Below are positions 25,893 to 35,569 of a stretch of DNA of 64,000 nt, in pieces. This stretch comes from CAZMZF01 sp964570765 (GTDB taxonomy: Bacteria; Zixibacteria; MSB-5A5; RBG-16-43-9), in NCBI GenBank assembly GCA_964570765.1, contig CAZMZF010000012.1, positions 15,259 through 79,258 of the forward strand, in the 5' to 3' direction. Numbering within the stretch: the stretch's first letter is position 1; each line of letters opens with the position of its first letter. A program made the position numbers and the translations under genes. The notes below the pieces were generated by a model, which saw only the letters and a list, made by a program, of their open reading frames with translations, searched no databases and was not told where the DNA came from.

Positions 25893-26567
25893 ATGCCAGA
25901 GAATCTAAGTCAATTTTTTGAGAGGCTGGGGGAAATCTTAATCAGCATCTTGAATTTTCTACCCACTTTGATTTTAGCACTAATTCTTCTTTTCCTGGGC
26001 TGGCTCTTAGCTAAACTGGTTCGCCTCTTAGTGATAAAACTTTTGAATGTTTTCAAATTTGATCATTTGATAAAAAAAGGTCCTCAGGACGAGATTAGGG
26101 AAAAGGACCGGATTAAAGCTAAGGAGCTGATAGGAAATCTCTTTTACTGGTTTTTAATCTTTGTACTTTTGATTGTGGTGCTGGATGTGTTAGGTTTGAA
26201 TATAGGGGGTCTGGTCTTAAATCGTATTCTGGAGATACTGCCGGGGATATTTGTAGCTATAATGATTTTGATCCTTGGACTGGTCCTGGCCATTTTCACT
26301 GGAGAAATCGCCCATGCTTTTTTGCTAACCACCAAAATCAAACATCCTCACATCTGGGTACGTGGGATAAGATGGTTAACTTTAGCCTTTGTCGTGGTCC
26401 TGGCTTTAGAGCAGTTAGGGCTGGCAGCTCATTTGGTGATCAATTTGATACTAACCTTAGCTGGGGCAATAGCCTTATCATTAGCTTTAGCCTTTGGACT
26501 GGGATGTAAAGATATTGCTAAGGACATAATAATCGAGTTCTTTAAGAAGGAAGAGGAAGATAAATAA
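25893..26567 (+). CDS. membrane protein with conserved TM-helix repeats (mechanosensitive-channel related)
   Basis: 224 residues with four to five transmembrane helices. Repeated LxxFLGWLLAKLVRLLV-type helices and the final ALAFGLGCKDIAKDII match the TM_helix (PF05552) pattern found in MscS-related proteins. The conserved MscS beta domain is missing. GGAGGGG precedes the ATG. Placement in the trehalose operon suggests a part in osmotic response; this is inference. Confidence 0.83.
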   Translation: MPENLSQFFERLGEILISILNFLPTLILALILLFLGWLLAKLVRLLVIKLLNVFKFDHLIKKGPQDEIREKDRIKAKELIGNLFYWFLIFVLLIVVLDVLGLNIGGLVLNRILEILPGIFVAIMILILGLVLAIFTGEIAHAFLLTTKIKHPHIWVRGIRWLTLAFVVVLALEQLGLAAHLVINLILTLAGAIALSLALAFGLGCKDIAKDIIIEFFKKEEEDK

Positions 26568-26569
26568 AT

Positions 26570-27352
26570 ATGGCAAAATCTCCAAAGGTTACTCCTTTCA
26601 GGTTTTTTACATCAGTCCCATTGGTAGAGCTCACCGGTCAGAAAGCTAAAAATCTTAAAGAACTTAAGGAGATAATCGAGGTAATCGATGGCTCATCCAT
26701 CTATTTCCATACGCATCATTATGTTCGAGAACATCACTTTCTCTCCGAGGAATATCCTTCAGATTTTGCCTACTGGGTGGCGGAGGTTCTTCAGGAAAAA
26801 CCCTTAGGGGAAAAATTAGCCATCCTGGATCTGCGAGATTTTCCCACTATCCGTTCTTTGAGGGAGAAAATCTTAGAGCTAATCCAGGACTATCTATATA
26901 AAAGTAGAAGGATTAGAGATGTACAGCCAGGACTGGAGTTCCATTTTTGCAAAACCGTTAGCATCATAATCTCCACTCCCTATCAGGCAAGCGACCTTTC
27001 GGAATTCAGAAGAGCTCTGGAAAAGGTGGATATTCATTCTCTTTATTACCATCTTATGGAATACCGGATCAGGGAGAGCGGAGAGTCGAATGACTTTTCT
27101 AAATGGATTAGGGAGAACTTGGACAAGGAAGTCTTAGCAAAAGCCATAGAGGATTTAGACCCTTATTTTTATCCTTTGGAGCAGACCAAAGAAAAGATCC
27201 TGAAGATCTTAGCTCGGGAAAGATACTTTGAGCGAGTAAAACATAAGCTTTCCAGCTACACCACCAGCACTGAGGTTGGTAAATTCCTTAAAAGTAAGAA
27301 AGGTTTTAACCAGCTTAAGGCCGGCTTCCAGAAGTTAATGGGCGGGGAGTAG
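26570..27352 (+). CDS. DUF5752 family protein
   Basis: 260 residues. FFTSVPLVELTGQKAKNLKEL, SIYFHTHHYVREHHF and the second SLYYHLMEYR half form an internal duplication with conserved His residues, as in DUF5752. It starts 2 bases after the preceding stop and is 5 bases from treT, so translation is coupled. DUF5752 is known next to TreT-type glycosyltransferases. The His-rich repeats could bind a metal. The activity is unknown. Confidence 0.78.
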   Translation: MAKSPKVTPFRFFTSVPLVELTGQKAKNLKELKEIIEVIDGSSIYFHTHHYVREHHFLSEEYPSDFAYWVAEVLQEKPLGEKLAILDLRDFPTIRSLREKILELIQDYLYKSRRIRDVQPGLEFHFCKTVSIIISTPYQASDLSEFRRALEKVDIHSLYYHLMEYRIRESGESNDFSKWIRENLDKEVLAKAIEDLDPYFYPLEQTKEKILKILARERYFERVKHKLSSYTTSTEVGKFLKSKKGFNQLKAGFQKLMGGE

Positions 27353-27357
27353 CTCTT

Positions 27358-28587
27358 ATGTATAAGAATATCTTGGAATACGGAAAAGTCATTGGTCAGC
27401 AGACCCTGGAGACTATCTTCAGAATAGCTGAGCGACTTTCAGACAAAAGGATAAAGATGGTCAACTCCACTGCTGTGGGGGGTGGGGTGGCTGAGATCCT
27501 TAATCGTTTGGTTCCCCTGCTGAATGAATTAGGGGTTGAGACTCACTGGGAGGTGATCAAGGGGAATGAGGAGTTCTTCAATATAACCAAAACCATTCAC
27601 AATAGCCTGCATGGTAAAGAAGAACCTATAACCCCTCAGATGAAAGAGGTCTTCTTAGAGGTGAATCGTGCCAATGTTCAACTCATGAATTTCGACGAAG
27701 ATTATATCTTCATTCACGATCCTCAGCCTATTGCTCTGGTCGAAGAAAAAAATAACCATAATGCTAAGTGGATCTGGCGTTGCCATATCGATGTCTCCTC
27801 CCCTTATGAGCCGGTCTGGAACTTTATAAAAAACTATGTGGAAAAGTATGATGTTTCTATCTTCTCCGCTCCAAGTTTTGCCCATGAGCTGAAAATCCCT
27901 CAGTATCAGATCTCCCCCTCCATAGACCCCTTGAGCTTGAAAAACCGAGAGGTGTCTCTAAGGGAAATCGAAAATTTATTACAGAGATATAAAATTGACC
28001 CAGAGCGTCCTATCATTACCCAGATCTCCAGATTCGATAAGCTCAAGGATCCTTTGGGAGTGATCGAGACTTATAAATTGGTGAAAAAAAGCATCGACTG
28101 TCAGCTAATCTTAGCTGGAGGAACTGCAACCGATGACCCAGAGTCAGTGGAGATCTTGCCTCAGGTATTATCCCGGGTAGAAGGAGACCCTGATGTCCAT
28201 ATAATCGAGCTTCCTCCAAATTCCGATTTAAAGGTAAATATCTTACAGCGGGCTTCGACCATAATTCTTCAAAAATCTTTAAAAGAGGGATTCGCCTTAA
28301 CTGTAACTGAGGCTTTATGGAAGAAAAAACCAGTGGTGGCTTCTGCAGTAGGAGGTATACCTTTGCAGGTGATTCATAACCACACCGGGCTTTTAGTCCA
28401 TTCGATTGAGGGCGCCGCTTATAAGATCAGATATCTTCTGAATAATCCCAACTTAGCAAAAAGATTAGGAGAAAATGGATATCAGCATGTCCGGCATAAC
28501 TTTTTGATCACCCGCCATCTGAGAGACTATCTATTACTCCTCATAGCCTTGAATCATCCCAATCAGAGCATAATCAATTTGGGATGA
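27358..28587 (+). CDS. treT: GT4 trehalose synthase (glycosyltransferring)
   Basis: 409 residues. The N-terminal VNSTAVGGGVAEIL, then HDPQPIALVE, WRCHIDVSSP, SRFDKLKDPLG and the donor-site KEGFALTVTEALWKKKPVVA are the TreT signatures. TreT makes trehalose from a nucleoside diphosphate glucose and glucose in one step, reversibly. Having it in one operon with OtsA/OtsB gives two routes to the same sugar. It is the last gene of the operon. Confidence 0.88.
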   Translation: MYKNILEYGKVIGQQTLETIFRIAERLSDKRIKMVNSTAVGGGVAEILNRLVPLLNELGVETHWEVIKGNEEFFNITKTIHNSLHGKEEPITPQMKEVFLEVNRANVQLMNFDEDYIFIHDPQPIALVEEKNNHNAKWIWRCHIDVSSPYEPVWNFIKNYVEKYDVSIFSAPSFAHELKIPQYQISPSIDPLSLKNREVSLREIENLLQRYKIDPERPIITQISRFDKLKDPLGVIETYKLVKKSIDCQLILAGGTATDDPESVEILPQVLSRVEGDPDVHIIELPPNSDLKVNILQRASTIILQKSLKEGFALTVTEALWKKKPVVASAVGGIPLQVIHNHTGLLVHSIEGAAYKIRYLLNNPNLAKRLGENGYQHVRHNFLITRHLRDYLLLLIALNHPNQSIINLG

Positions 28588-29186
28588 ATTTGAGCCTGTA
28601 GTTGCTCGATTTATCGAGCCAAAAAAGCCCAATAAATTGGGCAACTACAATTATCTTGCTGCGGGTGGCACCCTCAAACTCGTTTGAGGGTGAGCCGAGA
28701 AGATCTTTTGCAGTCCAGTTTTAATGCTCTACTCAGCAGGCTCGATCCAACGTTACCTCAAGAGAGGCAACGCTACATTTCAGGCAACAACAATATTACA
28801 AAGCTCCCAATACATTGGGCAACTACACGAAATTTGATAAAAGTTAATAATCTATCAATTCTTTTTATTATAAAATCATCAATTAGCTTTTTAAAAACCC
28901 GCGGACTGAAAGACTCGCGTTTTTGGCGAATTCCGCAATCCGTTGACATTTTGATAAATATGGCAAAAACTTAAGAGCCTTTTACGTAAACACTGCAGAA
29001 ATCCGTATATTTACTTGTATTTTGCCAAATTATGCATTATTTTGATATTATAGTTCTTTTCAAATCAACAAATTAGTGTAAGAAAAGAAAGCTGGAGATT
29101 TGGTGTGCTTTGCGCTTTAAGATATGTTGGGGCATAGAAAATAAAAGAATGGCTGCCAATACGTAACCCTAAGAAAAGAGGCAAGG
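28588..29186. repeat. 599-bp intergenic region with several hairpin repeats
   Basis: No gene is supported. Hairpins: TGTAGTTGC/GCAACTACA (28597-28649, with inner GCTCGATTTATCGAGC), CACCCTCAAAC/GTTTGAGGGTG (28669-28692), CGTTACCTC/GAGGCAACG (28751-28772) and another TTGGGCAACTACA copy near 28814. From about 28830 the sequence is AT-rich and must hold the promoter of the 29187 gene. No clean GG-N10-GC sigma-54 box is found there. Confidence 0.65.
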
Positions 29187-31100
29187 ATGAACAAAAACCT
29201 ATTAGTTTTACTGATTTTGGTCTTGGGAGCTGTTCCTGCATTAGCTCAAGATACTGCTGGAGCCATAGTAGTAGATGGTTCCGGCAATCTCTATAAGATA
29301 GGTCCCAGCACTAAAGTAATTGGAGAAGGTGAAGGTTATGTCACCATCAAATATGACGATAAGGGCAATCAATTGTGGGTGGCTCACTACAATGATCCGA
29401 CATACAGCGAGGACTTGTCTGGAACTATAGAGCTTGACGAATCAGCTAACTCCTATGTAACATTGAAAAACAGCAAAGATGAGAAGTTAGCCACTATTTG
29501 CTATAGTCCTAATGGAAATGAGGTGTGGGTGAGAAAATATGATGATTCGACAGGAAATGCTTACCAAAAACCCATTTCGCCTCCTAGTCTTTCCAAGGCA
29601 TCTACTCCGCCTCCCTATGAAGACGGTTGGCCCTTTGTGGGAGTCATAATGAACTACAATATTGATCAGTCTCTCGTAGCTGGTAATCTTGATGTAAGCG
29701 ATGCTCAAGAGGAGTTAGTGCTTTGTATGTATGATAATGTATATGCCTGGAATCATGACGGCACTCTTATGAATGGCTGGCCAATTCGTCCTGAAAATAA
29801 CGTAAATTTCAGAGGGGCTTCCATAGGAGTTCAAGGCGGTATCGGAAAAGTTGCCTTCGCTACTGGCGAATATGCAAACATGGTCTATCTCTTTAATTAT
29901 GATGCTTCTGAACCTAATGGTTGGCCTAAGTCAAATCTCCCACATTCTTTTATTCGTAGTCCAGTTTGGGCAGATATAGATGGGGATGGTGTTATGGAAG
30001 TAATTGCTATTGGAGGGAGTACTGTGTATGCATGGAATCCTGATGGCTCTGATGTTCCTGGTTGGCCTTTGAATGTGGATGTGACTCTAGATGGTATCGC
30101 AGTTGGAGATGTAAATAATGATGGGAAAATAGAGGTTGTAGCCAGTAATATGGTTTTGTGTACCGGAAAACGAGTTTACGTGATTTCTTCTGAGGGAGAA
30201 ATTTTATATCAATGGAGACCAAATGCTGAATGTGTAGGCAGCGAAAATAATCGGGTATTGGCTGACTTAGATAAAGATGGTGATTTGGAGATCATTTTGA
30301 GTGGTTGGAATGATATAATTGCCTATCATCATGATGGACAACAGTTTTGGCCCCGGAAGATATTAGAGGATTATATCGGTTCAGTAGCAGTAGGAGATTT
30401 AGAGGGTGATGACAGCTTGGAAGTAGTTCTGTGTGGTAGAACGCACATTTATGTCTGGAATCAGGATGGGAGCACTAAACAAGGATGGCCGGTTTCTATT
30501 CCCAATGTTGGTTGGAACAACCTTAATTCTATTGAGGGTTCGGGACCAGCAATAGGGGATATTGATGGTGACGGTGAACAGGAGATTGTGGTGAATGGTT
30601 ATGGCAATGGTCATTGGTATATTTATGCCTTCAATCCAAATGGAACGGTTGTAGATGGATTTCCTTATATTGAGCAAGCGGGGTTTGATGCTACTTCCAC
30701 ACCTGTTATTGCAGACTTAGACAAAGACGGTAATGTGGAAATCTGCTCCTACGGACAGAGCCATGAAGATCCATATTATACCCACCTGCGAGTAGTGGTA
30801 TACGACGTTGGGACTCCTTATGATTCTTCACGTATGGACTGGCCAATGTTTCAGCATGACTCGCAACGCACAGGTTGTTTCGAAAGTGTCCCGATTGGTG
30901 AGCGCATGCGTGGCGATGTGAATGAAGATGGAAAGATAACTGTTTCAGACGTGATTTATCTTATCAATTATCTATTTAAAGGAGGTCCTGCTCCTGCTCC
31001 ACTGGAAGTTGGGGATGTTAATTGTGATAGTAGCGTAACTGTTTCCGATGTAATCTATTTGATTAATTATCTTTTCAAAGGTGGGCCACCGCCTTGTTAG
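29187..31100 (+). CDS. secreted FG-GAP/VCBS-repeat protein with C-terminal dockerin-like domain
   Basis: 637 residues. The signal peptide ends near ALA-QD (residue 21). Residues 30-130 hold SBBP-like strands. From 150 to 550 at least six calcium-loop repeats of type DxDxDGxxE occur (for example IGDIDGDGEQEIV, LADLDKDGDLEII), a beta-propeller pattern. The last 60 residues hold two EF-hand-like loops, GDVNEDGKI and GDVNCDSSV, each followed by TVSDVIYLINYLFKGGP. This resembles type I dockerin modules and is common in Zixibacteria-like genomes. No cohesin is visible in the window. Confidence 0.86.
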   Translation: MNKNLLVLLILVLGAVPALAQDTAGAIVVDGSGNLYKIGPSTKVIGEGEGYVTIKYDDKGNQLWVAHYNDPTYSEDLSGTIELDESANSYVTLKNSKDEKLATICYSPNGNEVWVRKYDDSTGNAYQKPISPPSLSKASTPPPYEDGWPFVGVIMNYNIDQSLVAGNLDVSDAQEELVLCMYDNVYAWNHDGTLMNGWPIRPENNVNFRGASIGVQGGIGKVAFATGEYANMVYLFNYDASEPNGWPKSNLPHSFIRSPVWADIDGDGVMEVIAIGGSTVYAWNPDGSDVPGWPLNVDVTLDGIAVGDVNNDGKIEVVASNMVLCTGKRVYVISSEGEILYQWRPNAECVGSENNRVLADLDKDGDLEIILSGWNDIIAYHHDGQQFWPRKILEDYIGSVAVGDLEGDDSLEVVLCGRTHIYVWNQDGSTKQGWPVSIPNVGWNNLNSIEGSGPAIGDIDGDGEQEIVVNGYGNGHWYIYAFNPNGTVVDGFPYIEQAGFDATSTPVIADLDKDGNVEICSYGQSHEDPYYTHLRVVVYDVGTPYDSSRMDWPMFQHDSQRTGCFESVPIGERMRGDVNEDGKITVSDVIYLINYLFKGGPAPAPLEVGDVNCDSSVTVSDVIYLINYLFKGGPPPC

Positions 31101-31322
31101 AAAACCAGGATTTTGGTAATTGCGAAGGGCGGGATATAATCCTTATCCTGCCTTCTTTTTTCCTCATAGTCAGTGTTACTCAGATATCTCTTCTTATAAC
31201 TTCGATTAGACATGCTTAAATGACATATAATAGGATATACTTATAATATGGATGTCAAAATATTCCAATATCTGCCATGGTGAGTGGTCAGAAAAATCTC
31301 ATCACTTTTCACTGACCACTAT

Positions 31323-32459
31323 TTACTTGGCTATTTTCCCCGCCAGCCAGCTTTTCTCTAAATAAATCGCTTTCTGGGGACAGAGCTCCTGACAGCACAT
31401 ACAGTTGACACATCTGGAATAATCAAACACAGGTTTTATCTTTCCAGGAGAAATAGTTTTCAGGGGGCAGTTTTCTACGCAGATATTACAGTTAGTGCAG
31501 GTGCCATTATAGATATTCGGACGAACCCAGATCAAAGGTCCGACTATTTCCACTAAAAACTTGGGCACAAGTTTTAGAAACCGGTTTGAAGGCAATTTAA
31601 AAGAAGCAGGCTTCACCTTTTCTATCTTCTCGCCTGCAATTTCAATCTGAGAAAAATTAGCTATCCCCAGACCTCTTTTCACTGCAATCTTAGTAGAATC
31701 TATCTCTCCATCTTTAAAACCCAAGATTTTTGCCGCCACTGTATCCATTGCCACTGCATCCTCACTGGCTAAAAGAAAACCTAAATATTTAGGTTCACCT
31801 GAGGCAGGACCATCCCCCTCCATCCCCACCACTGCATCCACTAAAGTGATATTAGGCTTTACCAAAGAGAAGATGTCAACTATAACCTCAGCAAACATCT
31901 CTGGCTTTGGTGCTTCTTTATGATATTCCCCCTTTCTAAATCCAGGGATAACCCCGAACATATTCTTTATACCACAGGTCATCAAAGTAAGGGTATGAGT
32001 CTTAAGCTTGGCTAAACTTATTATAACATCTGCTTCCAAAACTGGACGGGCTATATAATAGCTCTTACCGGTTTGAGATATTCTTTTTTCCACCCCTTTT
32101 TCTTCAAATGAAACCAGAGGAACTGAACTATTTTGTGAAGCCAAGCTCATCTGGGTATTATCCCAGACCCTTTTTACCCCTCTGTCCGCACCCCCCGGAC
32201 TATCACCGATAAAAGGGTTTCCTTTTAAAGCTAGAACTTCTTCTGCTACTGCCTGCACAATGGTTGGATGGGTAGTGATTGCACGGGATGGATCTTTAGC
32301 GGATAGAAGATTGGGTTTGATTAAAACCTTATCTCCGGGTTTGACAAATCGATGCAAACCTCCAAGATTTTCAAAAGATTTCTTAACTGCTCCCCGCACA
32401 TTATCTAAAAAGTAATCATCACATCTTTCTATTGAGACCCGGCTTTTCATTTTTAACAT
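31323..32459 (-). CDS. DUF362 protein with C-terminal 2x[4Fe-4S] ferredoxin domain
   Basis: 378 residues. The N-terminal DUF362 domain (about 5-290) has KPNLLS, GDSPGG and KLKTHTLTLMTCGIKNMFG. The C terminus has two complete clusters, CTNCNICVENCP and CVNCMCCQELCP. Family members are suggested to take part in iron-sulfur or redox reactions, but the reaction is unknown. It is transcribed alone; the flanks hold palindromic repeats. Confidence 0.88.
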   Translation of the reverse strand: MLKMKSRVSIERCDDYFLDNVRGAVKKSFENLGGLHRFVKPGDKVLIKPNLLSAKDPSRAITTHPTIVQAVAEEVLALKGNPFIGDSPGGADRGVKRVWDNTQMSLASQNSSVPLVSFEEKGVEKRISQTGKSYYIARPVLEADVIISLAKLKTHTLTLMTCGIKNMFGVIPGFRKGEYHKEAPKPEMFAEVIVDIFSLVKPNITLVDAVVGMEGDGPASGEPKYLGFLLASEDAVAMDTVAAKILGFKDGEIDSTKIAVKRGLGIANFSQIEIAGEKIEKVKPASFKLPSNRFLKLVPKFLVEIVGPLIWVRPNIYNGTCTNCNICVENCPLKTISPGKIKPVFDYSRCVNCMCCQELCPQKAIYLEKSWLAGKIAK

Positions 32460-32469
32460 CTCTTATTTC

Positions 32470-32560
32470 AATCCTCAACAAGTAACCTCGCCTTGCCTCA
32501 AGGTGAGATTGACCCATGTTGGGGGCAACATGGGTCTACCGATTTTCTCGTTTCACATCT
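32470..32560. repeat. hairpin repeats between the DUF362 and CBS-domain genes
   Basis: CGCCTTGCCTCAAGGTG and GACCCATGTTGGGGGCAACATGGGTC form two adjacent palindromes of the CCTTGAGGGCAAGG and CCCATGTTG families. Confidence 0.65.
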
Positions 32561-32587
32561 TCCGTCTTACATCTAATGTCTTTCTTC

Positions 32588-33457
32588 TTATGTCTCACTT
32601 CTTACCTTTTTAATTCTTACCTTAACTATCCTCTGCCCTTTCACCCTTTCCACTTGAAAGCTCAATCCCTTATACGCTATCATCTTCCCTTCCTCAGGAA
32701 CTCCACCTACCAGATCATAGATTAAACCACCCACCGTCTCAAACTCTTTTTCTGGTAAATCTAACTCCAAAAACTCATTCAAATCGTGAATACTTACCTT
32801 TGCCGCTACTTTGTAGTTGTCCTCATCGATCTTCTGGACAGGTGGCTCCCCTTTATCATACTCATCCTCTATCTCACCCACAATCTCCTCCAGGATATCT
32901 TCTAAAGTAACCAGACCAGCGGTTCCGCCATATTCATCCACCACAATAGCTAAATGAACCTTCTCCTTTCTCATCTCCTGCAGGAGCTCATCTATCTTCT
33001 TGTTCTCTGGGACAAAATGAGCTTTGCGTGCTAACTTTGGCCAATCTACCTTCTCCTTATATTCTTTCTCTCCTAAGAAAAGGTCTTTTACATATATGAT
33101 TCCGATTATCTGATCAATCGATTCTCGAAAAAGAGGGATTCGGGAATGCCCTTTCTTTCTTACCAGCTCTTTAATTTCCTCTAAAGTTGCGCTTTCCTCT
33201 ATACAGGTCATATCGATTCGGGGAACCATTATCTCCTTAACTTTTGTCTCTCCCAATTCGAAGATGCTGTGAATCATCTTCTTCTCGTCTTCCTCCAAGG
33301 TCTGGACTTTTTCCCCTTCAGCTAAAGTCAAGGAGTCTATTTCCTCCTCCACTTTTTCCCTACGGGTTTTTTTATCTTCTCCAAACTTATAAGGATATTT
33401 ACAGGCTTTGATTAAAAGCTTAAGCAGGGGATTTAAGAGCTTTCGGGTTAGATTCAT
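32588..33457 (-). CDS. ybeX: CBS-pair and CorC_HlyC domain protein (YbeX/CorC type)
   Basis: 289 residues. A short N terminus without the DUF21 membrane domain is followed by two CBS domains (about 60-175; EIMVPRIDM, GHSRIPLF, VDEYGGTAGLVTLEDILEEIVGEI) and a transporter-associated CorC domain (about 195-285). It matches YbeX/CorC, linked to ribosome biogenesis and Mg/Co efflux. It is the last gene of the phoH-pgpH-ybeY-ybeX cluster, with a palindromic repeat between it and ybeY. Confidence 0.88.
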   Translation of the reverse strand: MNLTRKLLNPLLKLLIKACKYPYKFGEDKKTRREKVEEEIDSLTLAEGEKVQTLEEDEKKMIHSIFELGETKVKEIMVPRIDMTCIEESATLEEIKELVRKKGHSRIPLFRESIDQIIGIIYVKDLFLGEKEYKEKVDWPKLARKAHFVPENKKIDELLQEMRKEKVHLAIVVDEYGGTAGLVTLEDILEEIVGEIEDEYDKGEPPVQKIDEDNYKVAAKVSIHDLNEFLELDLPEKEFETVGGLIYDLVGGVPEEGKMIAYKGLSFQVERVKGQRIVKVRIKKVRSET

Positions 33458-33508
33458 CTTTTATTCCTTATTTTGTTCTCATTGACGTTAGTCAGGTATT
33501 ACTTCCAA

Positions 33509-33576
33509 TGTCATTCTGAGCCCAGAGGGCGAAGAATCCATAGATTCTTCGGTCGCTACACTCCCTCAGAATGACA
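33509..33576. repeat. dispersed palindromic repeat (TGTCATTCTGAG family)
   Basis: Arms TGTCATTCTGAG and CTCAGAATGACA enclose GAAGAATC/GATTCTTC. It sits between ybeY and ybeX. Confidence 0.85.
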
Positions 33577-33626
33577 AAATACCTTTATTTTACCAAAATG
33601 GTTTCGAAAGATTTCCTCTAACTGAT

Positions 33627-34052
33627 TCAAGAAAAGATATATCCCTCTTCTTTTTCTCTCATCCTTTCTTGATCTTTTTTATTCTTATGTTCATACCCTA
33701 AAAGATGTAGAACTCCGTGGGTGACTAATCTTTTCAATTCCTGTTCAAACGGCACCTGATAATCTTCTGCCTGTTTTCGGGCTTTATCTGCTGAGATATA
33801 TGCTTCTCCTAAGAAAACTCCTTTATCTTTTGTAACCCCTTTTTCTCTAAAACTAAAAGAAAGCACATCCGTAGTCCCTTTCCTTCTGGTAAATCTCTGA
33901 TTCAGCTTGCGCATATAACTGTCAGAAACTAAAATTATATTCAAACCACCTTTCTCTTTAAAATCTCTTAATATCTTCTGAGCTAATTTTTTTAAAGAGA
34001 GTAGTTTGATCTTTGAATCAGAGGAAATGTTCTCTATAAATACCGGGCACAT
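33627..34052 (-). CDS. ybeY: endoribonuclease YbeY (rRNA maturation)
   Basis: 141 residues. The zinc site HGVLHLLGYEH (three His) is intact and the RRKGTTDVLSF segment is typical. It takes part in 16S rRNA 3' maturation and ribosome quality control. Its ATG directly abuts the stop of the upstream HD-domain gene, so the two are translationally coupled. Confidence 0.93.
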   Translation of the reverse strand: MCPVFIENISSDSKIKLLSLKKLAQKILRDFKEKGGLNIILVSDSYMRKLNQRFTRRKGTTDVLSFSFREKGVTKDKGVFLGEAYISADKARKQAEDYQVPFEQELKRLVTHGVLHLLGYEHKNKKDQERMREKEEGYIFS

Positions 34053-35534
34053 TTAGCTTTCCTCTACTAACTCCGGATAATCGATCCGGGGATGGAAAAC
34101 TCCGATCAAAATTGGGAGGAAGCTTTCTTCAATAATATGCAGGTCTTTTAAGGTAAGCTCGCACTCCTCTAATTCACCCTGCTCAAATTTATCCATCATT
34201 ATCTTTTTGATCAGACTCATTATCCTGGCAGGTTTGGGCTCCTCTAAAGTGCGGGAGGCGGCTTCAACTGCATCCGCTATCATAAGGATTGCTGCTTCTT
34301 TGGAACGAGGCTTAGGACCCGGATACCTGTATTCAACTTCTTCACTCTCAGAGCCTCCTTTCTCTAAAGCTTTTTTATAAAAAAAGGTCATCAGGGTTGT
34401 TCCGTGATGTTCACGAATCAGATCGATTATTTTTTTCGGCAGCCGTTCTTCTTCTGCTAGCTCAGCCCCTTCTTTGACGTGTGATTCCAAAATCAGAGCA
34501 CTCATGGAGGGAGTAAGTTTCTCATGTTTACTTTTTGCCCCCATCTGATTCTCTACAAAATATTCCGGCTTCTCGATTTTGCCTATATCGTGATAATAAG
34601 CACCTACTCTGGCAAGAAGAGTGTTCGCATCTAAGGCTTTGGCAGCTGCTTCAGCTAAATTCCCTACCACTATACTGTGATGATAGGTCCCCGGAGCTTC
34701 TAAGGCTAACCTTTTTAAAATAGGTCGGTTCAGGTCTGAAAGCTCCAGCAAAGTTATATCGGTAGTGATATCAAATAGATATTCAAATATCGGTAGAAGA
34801 CCCATTGCCAATACAGTGGATATGAAACCGTTGAAGACACCATATCCACACTTCTCTATTATATCTTGAGCTGTTACCCCCTTTAAAACTTCAAGAAAAT
34901 AGATCATCACTAAATAGCTCAAGGAGATATAGAGCATTGGCTTGTAAAATCTGGCTCTTTCCTTTACCCCCCTGATACTGAAAGTTGCTACGCTTCCAGC
35001 CACAACCGATAAGAAAGCTAAATTAAAACTCAAATTAAAAACGATCCCCAAAAGGAACCCCACCAGAAAACTATAAACCAGACCTATCTCATATCCTAAA
35101 AGGAGGGTCAAAAGCATCGATCCCAGGGTAACCGGTATGAGGTAAAATGAAAAATTCCACTGGAAAACCAGAAAATAAGCTAAAGCTAGCTCTATTACTA
35201 TCAAGAGAGCTATCATCATTAATTCAGAGAAGCTTTCTAAAACTTCTTTTTTCAACAAATAGAGAAAGATCAAGAAGAAAAGAAAGGCTGAAAGTATCAG
35301 AACAAAACGAATTAAAAAAGGGAGGATGACCTGCCAGGGAGTTAAAAACAACTCCTGGTTTTCTGAAAATTGAAATATCGGCTCTAAGGGGAAAAGAAAG
35401 GTTATGAATAGAACCACTACTAACCCCAGGCTAACTCTGGGGAGATAACTCAAAATCCCTCTATCCTTTTTCCTCTCCTCATTTATAAATAGAATCCCCT
35501 TAAGTTTTCTTTTTAATTTCAGTAAATCACTCAT
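34053..35534 (-). CDS. 7TM HD-domain phosphodiesterase, PgpH/YqfF type without the extracellular domain
   Basis: 493 residues. An N-terminal hydrophobic region (about 25-260, seven to nine helices) precedes an HD domain with YHHSIVVGNLAEAA, YYHDIGK and EHHGTTLM metal ligands. PgpH proteins hydrolyse cyclic di-AMP. Bacillus YqfF/PgpH is about 711 residues because a large extracellular 7TMR-HDED domain lies between the first helix and the bundle; that domain is missing here. Position between phoH and ybeY is the classic one. Confidence 0.85.
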   Translation of the reverse strand: MSDLLKLKRKLKGILFINEERKKDRGILSYLPRVSLGLVVVLFITFLFPLEPIFQFSENQELFLTPWQVILPFLIRFVLILSAFLFFLIFLYLLKKEVLESFSELMMIALLIVIELALAYFLVFQWNFSFYLIPVTLGSMLLTLLLGYEIGLVYSFLVGFLLGIVFNLSFNLAFLSVVAGSVATFSIRGVKERARFYKPMLYISLSYLVMIYFLEVLKGVTAQDIIEKCGYGVFNGFISTVLAMGLLPIFEYLFDITTDITLLELSDLNRPILKRLALEAPGTYHHSIVVGNLAEAAAKALDANTLLARVGAYYHDIGKIEKPEYFVENQMGAKSKHEKLTPSMSALILESHVKEGAELAEEERLPKKIIDLIREHHGTTLMTFFYKKALEKGGSESEEVEYRYPGPKPRSKEAAILMIADAVEAASRTLEEPKPARIMSLIKKIMMDKFEQGELEECELTLKDLHIIEESFLPILIGVFHPRIDYPELVEES

Positions 35535-35569
35535 ATGATCTTCTAACTGGTTCTATACATCTCTGTCTT

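Noticed and set aside
28047..28052. GGATCC in treT as an element copy
   Set aside because: It is part of conserved KDPLG coding sequence without the flanks.
28597..28830. CRISPR-like spacing of hairpins after treT
   Set aside because: The hairpins differ in sequence and spacing and do not form equal repeats with unique spacers.
28920..28942. Sigma-54-like TTGGCGAATTCCGC upstream of the FG-GAP gene
   Set aside because: GG and GC are eight bases apart instead of ten.
29130..29150. GGTGTGCTTTGCGC as a sigma-54 box for the 29187 gene
   Set aside because: Ten-base spacing holds, but the -12 TT is missing and the match is poor.
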